From: Elephas maximus indicus
Lineage: Eukaryota; Chordata; Mammalia; Proboscidea; Elephantidae
DNA length: 64,000 nucleotides
Reading direction: 5' to 3'
NCBI RefSeq assembly: GCF_024166365.1
Contig: NC_064825.1
Coordinates: forward strand, 105,662,480 to 105,726,479
Shown in pieces: positions 23,720-36,248 of the stretch. Made by a program: the position numbers and the translations under genes. The notes under the pieces are model-generated. The model did no database searches, was not told the DNA's origin, and worked only from the letters and a program-made list of their open reading frames with translations. The number at the start of each line of letters is the position of its first letter. The stretch's first letter is position 1.

Positions 23720-23875
23720 TACATGTTGTTGCTTCAGACCCACCCTGCAGACAGCAGAAGAAAGGTAGGATGCTCTGGTTCTGTTGACTACAGAGCCTAG
23801 AAAACCTTGTAGAGAAATTCTACTCTGTACCACACTGGGTTTCCTTGCATCTGAATCAATTTGACAGCCATGTTT
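23720..23875 (+). mobile_element. Degenerate SINE-derived stretch
   Basis: GAAATTCTACTCTGTACCAC and AATCAATTTGACAGCCATG resemble an AfroSINE body and tail, but the head is not recognisable. The same tail occurs at 61900-61985 in D. Confidence 0.5.
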
Positions 23876-24310
23876 TTTTGGATTATTTAGTCTTTGAATC
23901 AATAAAACATACACACATATGAAATTATCCAAGAAATCTATATTGCAGCATTTTCTGTAATTGCAAAAGATTATAAGCCAATGAAATATGAATCATTAAG
24001 AGGGTTGTCTTTCTCTAATTTAATGGGTTTTCTTTTTAATATTCCCATCATTCTTTTTTTTTTCCTTTCACAGCTATTTAGTCACTCTAAAAATAATTTT
24101 TAAAAATATATCCAGATTTTCCTAGTTGCTGAAGCAGGAATGTTGTCTTTCTGTGAGCCACTGAAACTTAATCAGAAATGGAAGTGCTTTGTTTGTTTTC
24201 GCTGTTGGGAACTTTATGTGATTTGTTTTTAAGTCTGTTCATTCAAAAACATTTTGGTTTGCTTCTTCAGATTAGTTTATATGACTAAATTGAAATTTAG
24301 ATTGCTATCT
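23876..24310. other. Spacer shared with unit D right end
   Basis: Aligns with 61986-62405, for example AATTGCAAAAGATTATAAG and TTCACAGCTATTTAG. It defines the right part of the unit. No gene. Confidence 0.7.
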
Positions 24311-25244
24311 ATCAAAGGGCATTTATGGAGTGAAAAGTAAAGCTAATAAATAGGAAAATAGTTTTGATATATGTAAGTCACAAAGAGATTATATCCCTAA
24401 TATCAAAGAAAATGTCAAATAAATGAGAATGAAGACAAATAATTCGAAAGAAAATTGATCAATTGACACCTGAAGGTACAATACAAAAGAGAAAATCCAT
24501 AAACATATTAAAATTTGCCCTATCTTAATAATAATTATTCAAATTGAAACTACTGTGACATATTCTACTTCAAGTTAATGGGTAAAAATCATAAAGGATG
24601 ATGATACTAAATGCTGGTCAGGAAGTGAAATATCACATTGGCACCTTCAAACATTGCTATTACAAGTATAAATTGATACATCCTCTCTGAAACGTTATTT
24701 GAGAGCTAAATAATTGCCTGATAGTTTTAGGTAAACCTCACTCTAATGAGTTCTTATATACAATGCAATAGTGTGCACATCCCAAAGTGGAAACATCCCA
24801 AATGTCCATCATAGTAGAATGCATTTTGAAAAACTCTGAATATTTATACCTGAAATAATAAATAGGAATAAAATTGAACAAACTGTAAGTATACGCAACA
24901 AGAATGATTTATAAAAATACAACGTTCATTGATGAAATTAAAATGCATAGAATACACACTGCATGACTTGTTTTACATAAAGTTTGCAATGAGGCAGTTT
25001 TAACGTGTATTTTTTGGAGGCATAGTTACGTATTGAAAATATATTGAAAAAGCGAGTGCGTGATTATAATAAAAGCCAAACTTGTGGTTATTGCTGGAGT
25101 AGGAGGGTGCTATGACCAGGAAATGGTTGGTAATTGACTTCTACAGTGTTGGTGATGTTCTGTGAACCAATCTACTTTGGACTTACATGTGCGTTTGTTT
25201 AATTTTTTGTAAATTAATTTGCTATAGATATATTTTTAAATAAT
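24311..25244 (+). repeat. Old L1-like 3' fragment (tentative)
   Basis: Phrases such as CCCAAATGTCCATCATAGTA and ACTGCATGACTTGTTTTACA resemble the 3' end of old L1 ORF2 and its UTR. It is too decayed to give frames. Confidence 0.4.
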
Positions 25245-25959
25245 TTATTAAGTTTTTTTTGACAGTTTACACAGCCAGTTAGGGTCCAGTTTGACAATTT
25301 CTGTACAAACTGTTCACTGACATTAGTTACATTTATCACAATAAGTCATTGTTCTCTTTAACTGTGTTCTGCTTGTTCGATTTCTAGCACTCTACTTTCT
25401 CTGCTTCCTTATTTTCTCATCTTTGCTTTTAAGTAATTGTTAATCATTTGTTCTCATAATGATAGTTTTTAAGTAGAGCACTGATCGATCTTACTGGTAA
25501 CATCTTTCATTTTGTGTGCCACTCTGTTTCTTTGCTAAAAAGGTGATCTCAGGGGATCAGCTCTGTTCTAAGTTGAGTGTCTCAGGGTGAAAGTCTCAGG
25601 GAGCCCTCTGTTCTCTACTGTTCCAGTTTGTCTGGCTTTATTTATTTATTTATTTTAAATAAGAATGCGAGCTCTGCTCCACATTTTTCTCCCATTTTAT
25701 TCAGGATTATCTATTGTGATCCTGGTCAGAATGGCCAGTGGTGGTAGCATGGCACCATTTATTACTTCTGGTATCAGGATAGATGAGTTTGTGGCCTACG
25801 TAGATTTGTTTCTTCTGTGAACTTTCTGTTACTTTCTTACTGTTTTGCTCCTGGTGAGTAGACACTCGTAATTATACCTTACATGGCTGCTTGCAAGTTT
25901 TTAAGACTCCAGATTTTATTTAATTCACTAGGATACATATCATGACTTGTGAACTATGT

Positions 25960-26240
25960 ACAGTCAGAACTCTCATTAGAAGCAAGGATGGCAAGACTAC
26001 ACATCACATACTTTGGAGGGATGATTCCCTGGTGGAGGACATCATGCATCATGCTTGGTAAAGCAGAGGAACAGGGAAAAAGAGAAAAACCCTCAACAAG
26101 ATGGATTAACACAATAGCTGTAATATTGGGCTCAAGCATGACAACGATTGTGTAGATGGTGAAGGACTGGGCAGTGTTTCCTTCTGCTGTACATAGTGTC
26201 ACTATGAGTGGGAATTGACTCCGTGGCACTGAACAACAGC
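25960..26240 (+). mobile_element. RTE LINE 3' end, nested in L1 3' UTR
   Basis: Frame ARLHITYFGG at about 25986 and the tail CACTGAACAACAGCAACA at about 26240 are the last part of the RTE protein and its 3' end. L1 UTR sequence continues on both sides. Confidence 0.8.
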
Positions 26241-26412
26241 AACATGTTATGCAAGTTACTGAGTTGCCTCCTGAGACTATGGCCTTAAGCTTTCAAATCC
26301 AGACAACCAATCTTGGAAAGTGTTTGGTTATGTCTATGGAGTATCTGTACCTTTGTACCGTCTCTAATGAATACATGTGGCCTGCATCCACATTTTTTGG
26401 ATTTCCACATAC

Positions 26413-26579
26413 CTCTGGATCCGTGGTGGCACAAGGTTTAAGAAATCAGGCTGCTAACCAAAAAGTTGGCAGTTCAAATCCACCAGCTACTCTTTGGAAA
26501 CTTTATGGGGCAGTTCTACTCTGTTCTATAGGGCCACTGTGAGTCATAATCGATTTGATGGCAACTGTTTTGTTTGTTC
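26413..26579 (+). mobile_element. AfroSINE, short form, nested in L1
   Basis: TGGATCCGTGGTGGCACAAG head, GCAGTTCAAATCCACCAGC B-box region, tail GATGGCAACTGTTTTG. Confidence 0.9.
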
Positions 26580-26896
26580 GCTTTCTCTTTTTAATAGATA
26601 CTTCCATTTATTCTCACCTACATACCTACTTTACCTGCCAGTATGCAACATGCCTATAGCCCTCCCTTCATGCCAAACACTTGTTTCACTTTGGTTGTGC
26701 TGAGCTTACTACATCCACATTAGGTGCCACTTTTCACATCACTGAAAAAAAAAAATTCCAAGCCTCTATTTCTCTGTCAATGATCTAAGGTGTAATTTCC
26801 CCTCTCCTCCCTCCTCTCCCTGGTTACCACCAAGGAATATTGGTCTCTATATATCTATTCTTGTGTTCTTATAAAGTAGCGACCATACAATATTTG

Positions 26897-27060
26897 AGCG
26901 CTGGTGGAACAATGGTTAAGAGCTCAACTGCTAACCAAAAGGTTGGCAGTTTGAATCCACCAGTCCTTCCTTGGAAATCCTATGGGGCAATTCTACTCTG
27001 TCCTATAGGGTCGCTATAAGTCAGAATCAACTCAAGGGCAGTGTTTTGTTTTTTTTTTTT
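26897..27060 (+). mobile_element. AfroSINE, short form, with 14-base target duplication
   Basis: Flanked by CCATACAATATTTG at 26883-26896 and again at 27061-27074. Body and T-rich tail are complete. The host is the L1 3' region. Confidence 0.95.
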
Positions 27061-27342
27061 CCATACAATATTTGTCCTTATATGCTTGACTTAGGTCACT
27101 TAGCATTATAGCCTCCAGGTCCATCCATGTTATATGTTTCACAGACTCACCTTTGTTGTTTATGGTTTTGTAGTATTCCATCATATGTGTGGACCGCAAT
27201 TTGCTCATCTGTTCATCTGTCGATGGGCACTTTGGTTGTTTCCATTTATTTGCTATTTTGAATAAAGCAGCAATGAACATAGGTGCACTTATGTCTCTTT
27301 GTGTCATTATTTTTAGGTCTCTAGGGTTTTTTAGGGTATATA

Positions 27343-27353
27343 TATATTTTAGG

Positions 27354-27396
<43 letters not shown>

Positions 27397-27402
27397 CACA
27401 CA
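27343..27402. repeat. TA-rich microsatellite
   Basis: Repeated TATATA with a short ACACAC end, lying at the head of the AfroSINE that follows. Confidence 0.9.
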
Positions 27403-27404
27403 CC

Positions 27405-27565
27405 CAGAGCCCTGATTGCATGGTAGTAAAGAGCTTGGCTGCTAATCAAAAGCTTTGCAGTTCAAATTCACCGACGAATCTTCAAAAGCATATGGGGAAG
27501 TTCTACTCTGTCCCATAGAGTTGCTGTAAGTCAGAATCGAATGGACCGCAATGGGTTTGTGGTAT
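27405..27565 (+). mobile_element. AfroSINE, short form, nested in L1
   Basis: CCAGAGCCCTGATTGCATGG head, tail ACCGCAATGGGTTTGTGG. The L1 sequence GGTATATACCTAGGAATG resumes after it. Confidence 0.9.
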
Positions 27566-30500
27566 ATACCTAGGAATGGGATTGCTAGATCATAGCCTAG
27601 ATTTTTGAGAAAAGGCCATACCGTTTTCCATAGTGGGTATACCATTTTACAGTCACATGAGCAATGGACATGCATTCCTATTTCCCTCAAGCTCACCACA
27701 GTTTGTTGTTATCTATTTTTTGTCGTTGTTTTTAATCTGTGCCGTTTTAGCTGGGGTAAGAGGGTATTTCATTGTAGTTTTGAGTTACGTGTCTCTAACA
27801 TTTAATGATAGTGATTATCTTCTCATATGTTTGATGCCTTCTTGGATGAACACTGGTGAAGGCTCTTTTCATGTCCTTTGCCCATTTTGTGAATGCTTTG
27901 TCTTTCGTTGTTGACTTGTTTCAACTTCTGCAGATTTTAGGGAACAGACCCTTAGCAGATAAGTCATTTCCAAAGATTTTTTTGCCATCTGTACTTTGTC
28001 TATTTACTCTTTTAATAAAGCCTTTTGATGATCATGTGGTTCTAATTTTTTATGAGGCATTATTTACCCATTTTGTCTTCTTCTGTTCACGCTTTTTTTT
28101 TGTTGTTATTCTATTTTTACAAAAGCTTAGATCCCACAGTTATCTCCCTGTTTCTTCTTCCACACAATTTTATGATTTTAGGTTTACCATTTGGGTCTTT
28201 GACACATTTTGTATCAGTTTTTGTGTATGGTGTGATGTGTGGGTCCTGTTTCATTTTCTGCAGGTAAACATCAAGTTTTGCCAGCACCATTTATTAAAGA
28301 AACTGTTTCTGTCCCACTGAATGGACTTATACTCATTGTTAAAAATTGGTTGTCCATAGATGGCTGGATTTAATTCTAAGTTCTCAATTCTATTCCACTG
28401 GTCTATGTTCTCATCATTGAATGTATAGTAGGGTGTTTTGATTACAGTGGCTGCATAGTAAGTTTTAATATTGGAAAGTGTGAGGCCTCCTGCTTTGTTC
28501 TTTCTCTTCAATACTGCTTTGTCCATCAGGGGTTTCTTTCCTTTCCATACGATGTTGGTCATTAGTTTTTCCATTTCAGTGAAAAAATGTTGTTGGAGTT
28601 TAAATTGGGTTTGCAACTTATCTGAAGATTGCTTTTGATAGGATTGACATTTTCACTATATTAAATCTAACAATACAATAGCACTGGTTGTATTTCCATT
28701 TTCATAAATTTCTTTTAGTCTTTTGTTAGAAGTGTTTTATAATTTTCATTGTATAAGTCTTTTATGTCCCTGGTTAGGTTAATTCCTAGGTAATTTTGTC
28801 ATTTTGGGAGCTATTGTAAATGGAATTCTTTGCTCGACTTCTTTTTTGAAGCCGTCTTTGTTAGCATAGAAGAAAGCAACTGATTTTTGTGTGTTGATCT
28901 TGTGTCCTGCAAAGTTGGTAAATTCTCCCATTAGTTTTGGCAGTTTTCTTTGGAATCTTTGAAGTTTTCTGTGTGTAGGATCATGTCACGTGCAAATATA
29001 AAAATATAGATAGTTTTAAATCTTCCTTTCTTACTTGGATACCTTTTATTTCTCTTTCTCTCTCTCTTTTTTTTTTTTTTTAATGGCTAGTATTTCCAAT
29101 ACCATGTCGAATAAGAGTGGTGATAATGGAATATTTGCTTTGGTCCTGCTCTGAAAGAAAAGCTCTCAGCCTTTCTCTGTTGAGTGTAATGTTGACTGTT
29201 GGTTTTGCATAAATGCTCTTAATTATGACGAGAAATTTCCCCTCTACACTTTTTTTACTGACTGTTTTTATCAGGAGAGGGTGTTGAATTTTATTGAATG
29301 CATTTTCTGCATCAATTGACAGGATCATATCTTTGTTTTATTTATATAATGGATTAAACTGGTTTCTAAATTCGAATCACCCTTGTAATCTTGGTATGAA
29401 TACACTTGATTGTGGTGTATGATTGTTTTATATGTGGCTGGAGTCTGTTGGCTAGTATTTCATTGAAAACATTTGCATCTATGTTTATAAGGGATATTGG
29501 TTTGTAATTTTTCTTGTAATGTAATTTGCCTGGCTTGGGTATCAGGGTTATGCTGTCTTCATTGAAGGGGCTTGGTTGGTAGTGTTTCCATCTCTTCTGT
29601 GTTTCTGAAGTGATTGAGTTGGAGGCGTCAACTCTTCTCTGAATGTTTGATAGAACTATTCAGCGTAGCCATCTGGTCCTCGCCTTTTTGTTGTTGTTGT
29701 TATTGGTAGTGTTTTGATGACATCTTCAACCTCTTCTTTTGTAATGGGTCTGTGTAAATTTTCTACCTCTGTTTGTGTTAGTTTGTGTGGGTAGTGTGTT
29801 TCTAGGAATTTGTCCGTATCGTCTGGGTTTTCAAATTTGTTGGAATACAATTTTCATACAGATCAGTTATGATTTTTTTTTTTTTAAATCTTGGGTATGT
29901 TATTATGTCATCAATTTCATTTCTTAATTTGGTAATTTCCCTCTTCCATCCCCCCCCTTCAATCTGGCCAGTGGTTTTTCTATTTTACTGATCCTTTCAA
30001 AAGAACAACTTCTGGTTTTGTCCATTTTTCCATTTTCTGTTTAGCTTATTTCTGCTGTGATCTTTATTATTCCTTTTTTTTTTTTTTTTTTTCTGGTAGC
30101 TTTAGACTTCATTTGCTCTTCCTTTTCTATTTTTTCAAGTTTTCAATTTAAGTTGATGATCTGGGAGCTTTCTTTTTATTTTAATGTACGCATTTATTGC
30201 AATGAGTTTCCCTCAGAGTATTGCTTTAGTTGCATAACAAAAATCTTGATATATTGTGGTTTTATATTCCTTCGATTCTAGGAATTTTTTCATTTCATTT
30301 ATGATTTCTTCTATATGACCCAATAATTGTTAGTAGTGTATTATTTATTTTCCATTTTCTCCCCCTTGCTTTTGCATTGTTCTTTTCTATCTTCATCCTG
30401 TTATGGCCAGAGAAGATGCTTTGTATGATTTCAATCTTTTTGAATTTGTTGAGATTTATTTTGTCCTTAGCATATGGTCTGTTCTGGAAAATGATCCATG

Positions 30501-32070
30501 TACACTGGAGAAGAATGTGTATTGTTCTGATGCTGGGTGGAGTGCTCTACATATGTCTGTTGGTCCAGTTGGTTTATGGTTTTATTTAAGTTTTCAATGT
30601 CCTTAGTGATCTTCTTTTCAGATGTTCTGTCTATAATTGAAAGTGGCGTGTGGAAGTCTCCCACCATTATTGTGAAGTTGCCTATTTCTCTTTTCCAATA
30701 ACTTCAGTATTTGTTTCATGTATTTTGGTGCATTGCTGTTAAGTACATTTTTACAATTGTTATGTCTTCTTGCTGAATTGACCCTTTATTATTTTGTAAT
30801 GCCCTTCTTTATCTCTTATAACACATTTTTATTTAAAGTTCATTTTACCTGATATCAGTTTGGCCAATCTTGAACTTCTTTTTTTTTTTTTTCTGTTGGT
30901 TGCCTGGAATATTTTTCCCGCCCTTTGACTTTCAGTCTGTTTGTATCCTTACGTCTAAGGTGTGTTTCTTGTAGACAGTAAAAGTTTGGAACATATATAC
31001 ATATTTTTTTAAATCCATTCTGCCACTCCCTTCTTTTTGAATGAGGTATTTAGGCCACTTACATTTAAGGTTATTACTGAAAGTTAGTGTCTCACTCATT
31101 CATTTTGCTCTTTGATTTTTGAGTGTTAGGTGCCTTCTTTGTTTTTTATTCTGATTTTGTTTGTTTGTTTGTTTTTGGTTGCTATTGCTTCCTTTGATGA
31201 ATCTCTTTGCTTTCTTCCTTTTCTTCTGAAGCTTTTTTCTTGGAGATTTCTTAGCGGTTACTACAAACATTACATTAAACAACTTACAATTGCAATAATG
31301 TTTAAAATATGAACAATAGTTCACATACACCCTTACCAAAATAAGTATATTCTGAATATGCTCCTCCTTCCCCCATTTCTGTTGGTGTGTCTCCATTAAC
31401 ATTAATATTCAACCTATATTTAATGAGTTTACTTTTTGCATATTTCTTTTAAACTTGATGTAGTATTTTTTGTGGTATTTAATTATTGTATTTATTCCTT
31501 GAAAATATCATATACATGGTCCTTTTACTAGCCCATGTTGTTGCATTTTTGGAGATCTTTCTCCCTCTCTCTTATTTTTTATTAATTTATTTATTCAGTT
31601 CCTTATATAGATGTAAGTATTTAAAGTTCTTGCAATTCCATCTGCAGTTCTCTCTTGATTAAAACTCAAAGTTTCTCTGGTAGTGTCAAATATCCACAGC
31701 TTGTTATTGTTTGGTAATGTCTTGATTTCCCCCTTGTTTTTGAAAGACACCTTTGTTGAGTAAAGAATTCCTGGTTGGCAAATGTTTTCCTTCAGTATTT
31801 CATATATGTCACTCCATTGTCTTCTGGGCTCTAGAGTTTTTGACAAGAAATCTGCACTTATTTTTGTGAAAGACTTTTTTTATATTACATTGTGTTGTTC
31901 TCTTTCTACTTTCAGAATTCTCTCCCTATCTTTGGATTTCAAGAATATGATTTTGATATGGCATGGAGTTGATCTTTTTGTGTCTCTCCTGAATAGGGTT
32001 GTGTAGCTTCCTATAGTTGTAGGCTTGATGTGTGGGAAATTCTCTCTGATTATCTCTTGGAAAATCATTC

Positions 32071-32639
32071 TGAATGTAAGACTTAGAGTAAACTGAACTT
32101 TTTCTTGATACACAGTATTATTTTCAACACTTAATTGAGCTATATTACATTGATAACTCAAAAAAAATGAGGATGTATATAGACAGTAGCTAATATTTTT
32201 AACATTTTTCTCCTTAAGAATCTGATAACATTTTTCATGATTCGAACCTCAGCTTTTCCATTACTTGAAAAAAAATAAAGTTGTTGAAGGGAAGTAGAAA
32301 ATTTTTCTTTATACAACTTCTGAATCGAAAGAGATGGTTGTGAGGATACAGTACAGGCAGTTATAATATGTGTTTGCAGTTCTTTTTTTAATTAAGTACA
32401 ATTTAAAGCCAAACAATAATACAAGATTTGAGTCCCAGAATATAGACCTTTACTTCTCCTTCCTGACTGAAATATTGTCCAAGGGAAGTTTTCAAAAATA
32501 TTTTTCTAACAGCACCTGAGAACAAGTGAACCTGAATGTGTCATTTCTATATTAAGCCAGAGATGATTGTAGAGTATGCAAAAGATTGAAAATCATTGAA
32601 TAGCAATGTTTAATCGATTGAAGAAGTAACATGGATAGA
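32071..32639. other. Spacer at the start of unit C
   Basis: From about 32248 it matches 42633-42730 of unit D. 32071-32245 has no assigned identity. No gene. Confidence 0.5.
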
Positions 32640-32835
32640 ATAAGTGGTTTGTAATCAGCTGCTGGTGGAAAGGTTGGCAGAGTAACCCACCCAGTGGCTC
32701 TACAGAAAAGGCCTGTCTATCTGCTTCTGTAAAGATTATGGACAATAAAACCTTATGGAACACAGCTCTACTCTGTAACACATGGATTTGCCATGAGTCA
32801 GGCTCTGACTCAATGGCAGCTAACACCAACAATAA
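32640..32835 (+). mobile_element. Degenerate long-form AfroSINE, shared C/D
   Basis: CTGCTTCTGTAAAGATTATG and CATGAGTCAGGCTCTGACTC are SINE body parts; the head is unclear. The counterpart is at 42820-43012. Confidence 0.65.
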
Positions 32836-33267
32836 CAGCAATTGACTTACACCACACTCAAAATAGAATGAAAATTATATATGAAAGTATTGGAAATAGG
32901 GCATGAAGAAAGAAAAACTTATTTGGATTATATTTAGTGTGAAAGCAGTTTGGGGATGATTAATTAATTTCCTAATTTTCTCTGTGATATCTTTGTTCCT
33001 AAGGTTACAGATAAGGGAAGATGTTAAGGAAATTCCTTAATCACAAATGTGATCACAATTACAGGATGTAAGAATGTCATATAATAAACTAAATCAATGG
33101 TAGATGTGCTCTTTATAATATATTAATTTCTCACAAAAAATGTAATGTTCATATTTTTTAATCAAATATAAAAAATAACATTGAAGGATTAAATAATTTT
33201 TCAGGTCAAACAAAAAAGTAAGTGGTGAAGGCCTGTATCAAACCTAGGTCTACAAATAGAACATGGG
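32836..33267. other. Spacer shared with unit D
   Basis: Paralogous to 43013-43286 joined to 49723-49859, that is, the D sequence with its L1 removed. It is therefore the empty site of that L1. No gene. Confidence 0.7.
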
Positions 33268-33437
33268 TAAAACCCCAAAAAGAAAACCTGTTGCAGTCCA
33301 GTCAATTCCAACTCATAATGACCCTAGAGGACAGAGTACAGCTGCCCTGTAGGCTTTCCCAGGAGTGGTTGCTGAATTAGAACAGCTGACCTTTTCATCA
33401 TCAGCCATGACTCCTAACCACTGCTCCACCAGTGATT
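33268..33437 (-). mobile_element. AfroSINE, short form, shared C/D
   Basis: GACCCTAGAGGACAGAGTAC body and degenerate head CTCCACCAGTGATTC. The counterpart is at 49860-50028. Confidence 0.85.
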
Positions 33438-33586
33438 CAGAACATGGGTGATAAAAAATAAATTTTTCCTTGCATTGGCAGAAAGCAGGAAAAATTATGC
33501 AAACTCTTTTTTTATCTATAAAATATTTTGAAAGCAATAAAACTTTGTATACATACATATATATATATTCATATATATGTATATAA

Positions 33587-33747
33587 ACCCTAACCAAACT
33601 CATTGCCATCAGTTTGATTCCAACTCATAGTGACCCTATAAGACAGAGTAGAACTGCCCCATGGGGCTTCCAAGGAGCACCTGGTAGGTCCCAACTGCCA
33701 ATCTTTTTGTCAGCAGCTAAACTCGTAAGCACTATGCCACCAGGGTT

Positions 33748-33751
<4 letters not shown>
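33587..33751 (-). mobile_element. AfroSINE, short form, shared C/D
   Basis: ACCAAACTCATTGCCATCAG tail and ATGCCACCAGGGTTTCC head. The counterpart is at 50232-50397. Confidence 0.92.

Positions 33752-33797
<46 letters not shown>
33752..33797. repeat. TA microsatellite, unit C
   Basis: About 45 bases of TA directly against the SINE head. A short TAGATAGATATAGG seed lies just after it. The D counterpart is a 540-base GATA tract. Confidence 0.93.
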
Positions 33798-33801
<4 letters not shown>

Positions 33802-33821
33802 CACATATGTAGATAGATATA

Positions 33822-34392
33822 GGCACCCTCAAAGTGTCATCTTTGCTTCTCAACACCTTAAAAAGAACTTTTGCAGAAGATTTCCCCAATGCAATCTGTC
33901 ATTTGATATCTTTACTGCTGTTTCTATGGACATTGATTGTGGATTCAAGTAAAATGAATCCTTGACAGCTTCAAACTTTTCTCTGTTTATCATAATGTTG
34001 CTTATTGACCCAGTTGTGAGGATTTTTGTTTTCTTTATGTTGATGTGCAATCTATACTGAAGGCTGTAGTCTTTGGTCTTCATCAATAAGTGCTTCAAGT
34101 CCTCTTCACTTTCAGCAAGCAAGGCTGTGTCATCTGCATAAGACAGGTTGTTAATGAGTACATGTCCAAACTTGTTCCCACACTCTTCTTCATTTCATCC
34201 AGCTTCTCAGAATTTTTGCTTGGTATACAGATTGAATAAGCATAGTAAAAGAATATAACCCTGATGTACAAGTTTCCTGACTTTGAATCACACTTTATCC
34301 CCTAGTTCTCTTCAAACGACAGCCTCTTTCTGTCATTAGGTTCCTCATGAACACAATTAAGCGCTCTGGAAGTCCCATTCTTCCCAGTGTTA
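33822..34392 (-). mobile_element. RTE LINE fragment, shared C/D
   Basis: Minus-strand frame 33850-34122 holds LLMKTKDYSLQYRL and the region after it, part of the late reverse transcriptase domain. The counterpart is at 50951-51497. Confidence 0.85.
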
Positions 34393-34451
34393 TGTACATT
34401 ACATATACATGTACATATAAATATACATACACATATACACACACATATATA
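34393..34451. repeat. TA/TACA microsatellite
   Basis: Alternating TACATATACATG-type repeats between the RTE fragment and the SINE. Confidence 0.8.
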
Positions 34452-34655
34452 TCAAAAGGACAGCCATCCACTCAATTCCCACCCATAGAGACTCCATAGG
34501 ACAAAGTAGAACTTCCCTATATGGTTTCCAAGGCTGTAAATCTTTACCAAAGCAGATTGCCACATCATTCTCCTGCAGAGTGGCTAGTGGGTTCAAATTG
34601 CTGATCTTTTTTTGTTTGTCACAGAATGCTTTAACCACTGCACTAATGGGTCTCA
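34452..34655 (-). mobile_element. AfroSINE, long form, shared C/D
   Basis: GACTCCATAGGACAAAGTAG and the long-form segment AAATCTTTACCAAAGCAGAT. The counterpart is at 51526-51730. Confidence 0.85.
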
Positions 34656-34777
34656 TACACACATACACACACACAGGTGTGCACATATATATATAGTAAT
34701 CATATATAATTACCATTTAAAATTAATAATATAAAGTATATATTTATTATACTTTATGTATATACCTATATAAATAA

Positions 34778-35283
34778 ACAGTTGGCCATCCATATCTGCG
34801 GGCTGCACATCCACAGATTTAACCAGCCAAGATTAAAAGTATTTGGAAAAGGAAAAAAAAAAAAAAGCTCCAAAAGCAGAACTTGAATTTGTCACACTCC
34901 AAGCACCATGCTGAATCCATGTGAAGGAACTGATGTGTAGGCATTTCCCGATACAGCCTCCCACAATTTCACAGTCTTCAGTCTCTCGCCAGCACTTGAT
35001 ATTTGAGCATTGTTCGCCTCTTATTTTTACATTATTCCCTAAACAGTACAGTAATGTATAACAACTATTTATATAACATTTTAACATTACATAACTATTT
35101 ACATTACAGCATTTACATTGTATTAGGTATTATAAGTAATCGAGCGATTACTTATACACAGGTGTTTGTGTATAGGTTATATGCGGATACTGTGCCATTT
35201 TATATAGAGAACTTGAGCATTCACATATTTTGGTATTTGTGGAAGTCCTAGAAACAACACCCCATGCATACTGAGGGGACACT
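34778..35283. mobile_element. MER2-like Tigger MITE, unit C, complete
   Basis: Left end CAGTTGGCCATCCATATC and right end TACTGAGGGGACACTG are imperfect inverted repeats. The interior carries GTATTAGGTATTATAAGTAA. About 506 bases, no coding. Confidence 0.75.
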
Positions 35284-35604
35284 GCTTAGTTTTAATTAAT
35301 GCATATTGCTAACTTGGTTTTTACAAATGAGTGCCACAACTGTATGGACCCTCATGGAATGAATGATATAGTTTACAATAAGACATATAAAACATTATTA
35401 TACTACAACTGACTAAATTAAATCAGCCCAATTAAAAGTTGTTATTGAGGGAGGATGTTGCACAACAAAATTATAGAATTACTAATGGAATGATTTGCTC
35501 TCTGCTGATACATTTATTACTTATAATTTGAGCAGAAAGTTCTGACAATATTACTAGTGATCTTTAAGTTGGAAATAATTGTCACTATATGGAAAGACAA
35601 GGCA
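35284..35604. other. Spacer between MITE and LTR
   Basis: Matches 7529-7847 and 52366-52682. No gene. Confidence 0.6.
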
Positions 35605-36152
35605 ATTTAGTAATCTAGCTCTGATATAACTAAAGTGCTATATGCATATACCTTATCAAAGAGTAACTTATTTTCTCACCGTCTAGGAAGCTAGAAGTCC
35701 AAATTTAGAGTGACATCTCCAGGGGAAGCTTTCTCTTTCTGTAAGCTCTGGCGGAAGATCATTTTAATCAATCTCGTTTGGTATAGGAACTTCTCAGCGC
35801 AGGGACTCCGGGTCCAAAAGATGCGGGCCCCTTCTATTCTTCGTTCTTTTTGGTAGGAATTCTCCCTGTCTTTCTGCTTATTTCCCTCTTTTATCTCAAA
35901 AAGATTGACTCAAGATACAACCTAATGTTGTAGATTGAGTCCTTCATCATTAATATAATAGTCCCTAATCCTGCCGTTTTAACATCATAGAGGTAGGATT
36001 TACAACACTTAGGAAAACCACCAAACCAAACCCACTGCCTTCTAGAAGATTCCAACTTATGGGACAAAATGCTGGACAATCACACAATATTAGGAATCAT
36101 GGCCTAGCCAAGTTGACACACATTTTGGGGAAATGCAATTCAATCCATAACA
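35605..36152 (-). repeat. MaLR-type LTR, unit C, uninterrupted
   Basis: Right end CAATCCATAACA at 36152, left end near TAATCTAGCTCTGATATAAC. It shows the LTR as it was before the RTE split the B copy. No internal genes. Confidence 0.72.
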
Positions 36153-36248
36153 CAAGTTATACTGAATGTTACACAACTTTTGAAATTTAATTAAAAATAC
36201 ATAAGAAAGCAATTTGTACACATTTAACTGATTCATTAATTAAGTGAA

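Larger units (their letters stand above)
25245..32070 (-). mobile_element. L1 LINE, minus strand, 5' truncated, with nested insertions
   Basis: The 3' UTR is on the left (25245 to about 27100, containing the reverse of the CTAGCAAGCAGCCAT motif also seen in the L1 at 49040). ORF2 fragments follow toward the right, including EGKFLVIIKSIYAKPTVNI (about 29200) and an endonuclease piece with VGDF at about 30660. ORF1 C-terminal pieces lie at 31595-31846 (RRQWSDIYEILKENI) and 31880-32060 (IRENFPHIKP). The element stops within ORF1. An RTE fragment, three AfroSINEs and a TA repeat lie inside it. Inactive. Confidence 0.88.
5339..32245 (+). repeat. Paralogous unit B, enlarged by insertions
   Basis: Order: MER2-like elements, MaLR LTR, receptor B, Tigger1, AT-rich spacer with AfroSINEs, LTR-like repeat. 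Unit-specific insertions are RTE at 6521-7383, RTE at 8199-10319, a solo LTR inside the Tigger, RTE at 19890-23490 and L1 at 25245-32070. The receptor-to-receptor distance B to C is about 25.7 kb against about 17 kb for C to D. The unit edges are approximate. Confidence 0.7.

Noticed and set aside
27633-28320. Plus-strand frames of 60 to 154 codons with hydrophobic residues
   Set aside because: They are antisense to L1 ORF2. The hydrophobic look comes from the T-rich reverse strand.
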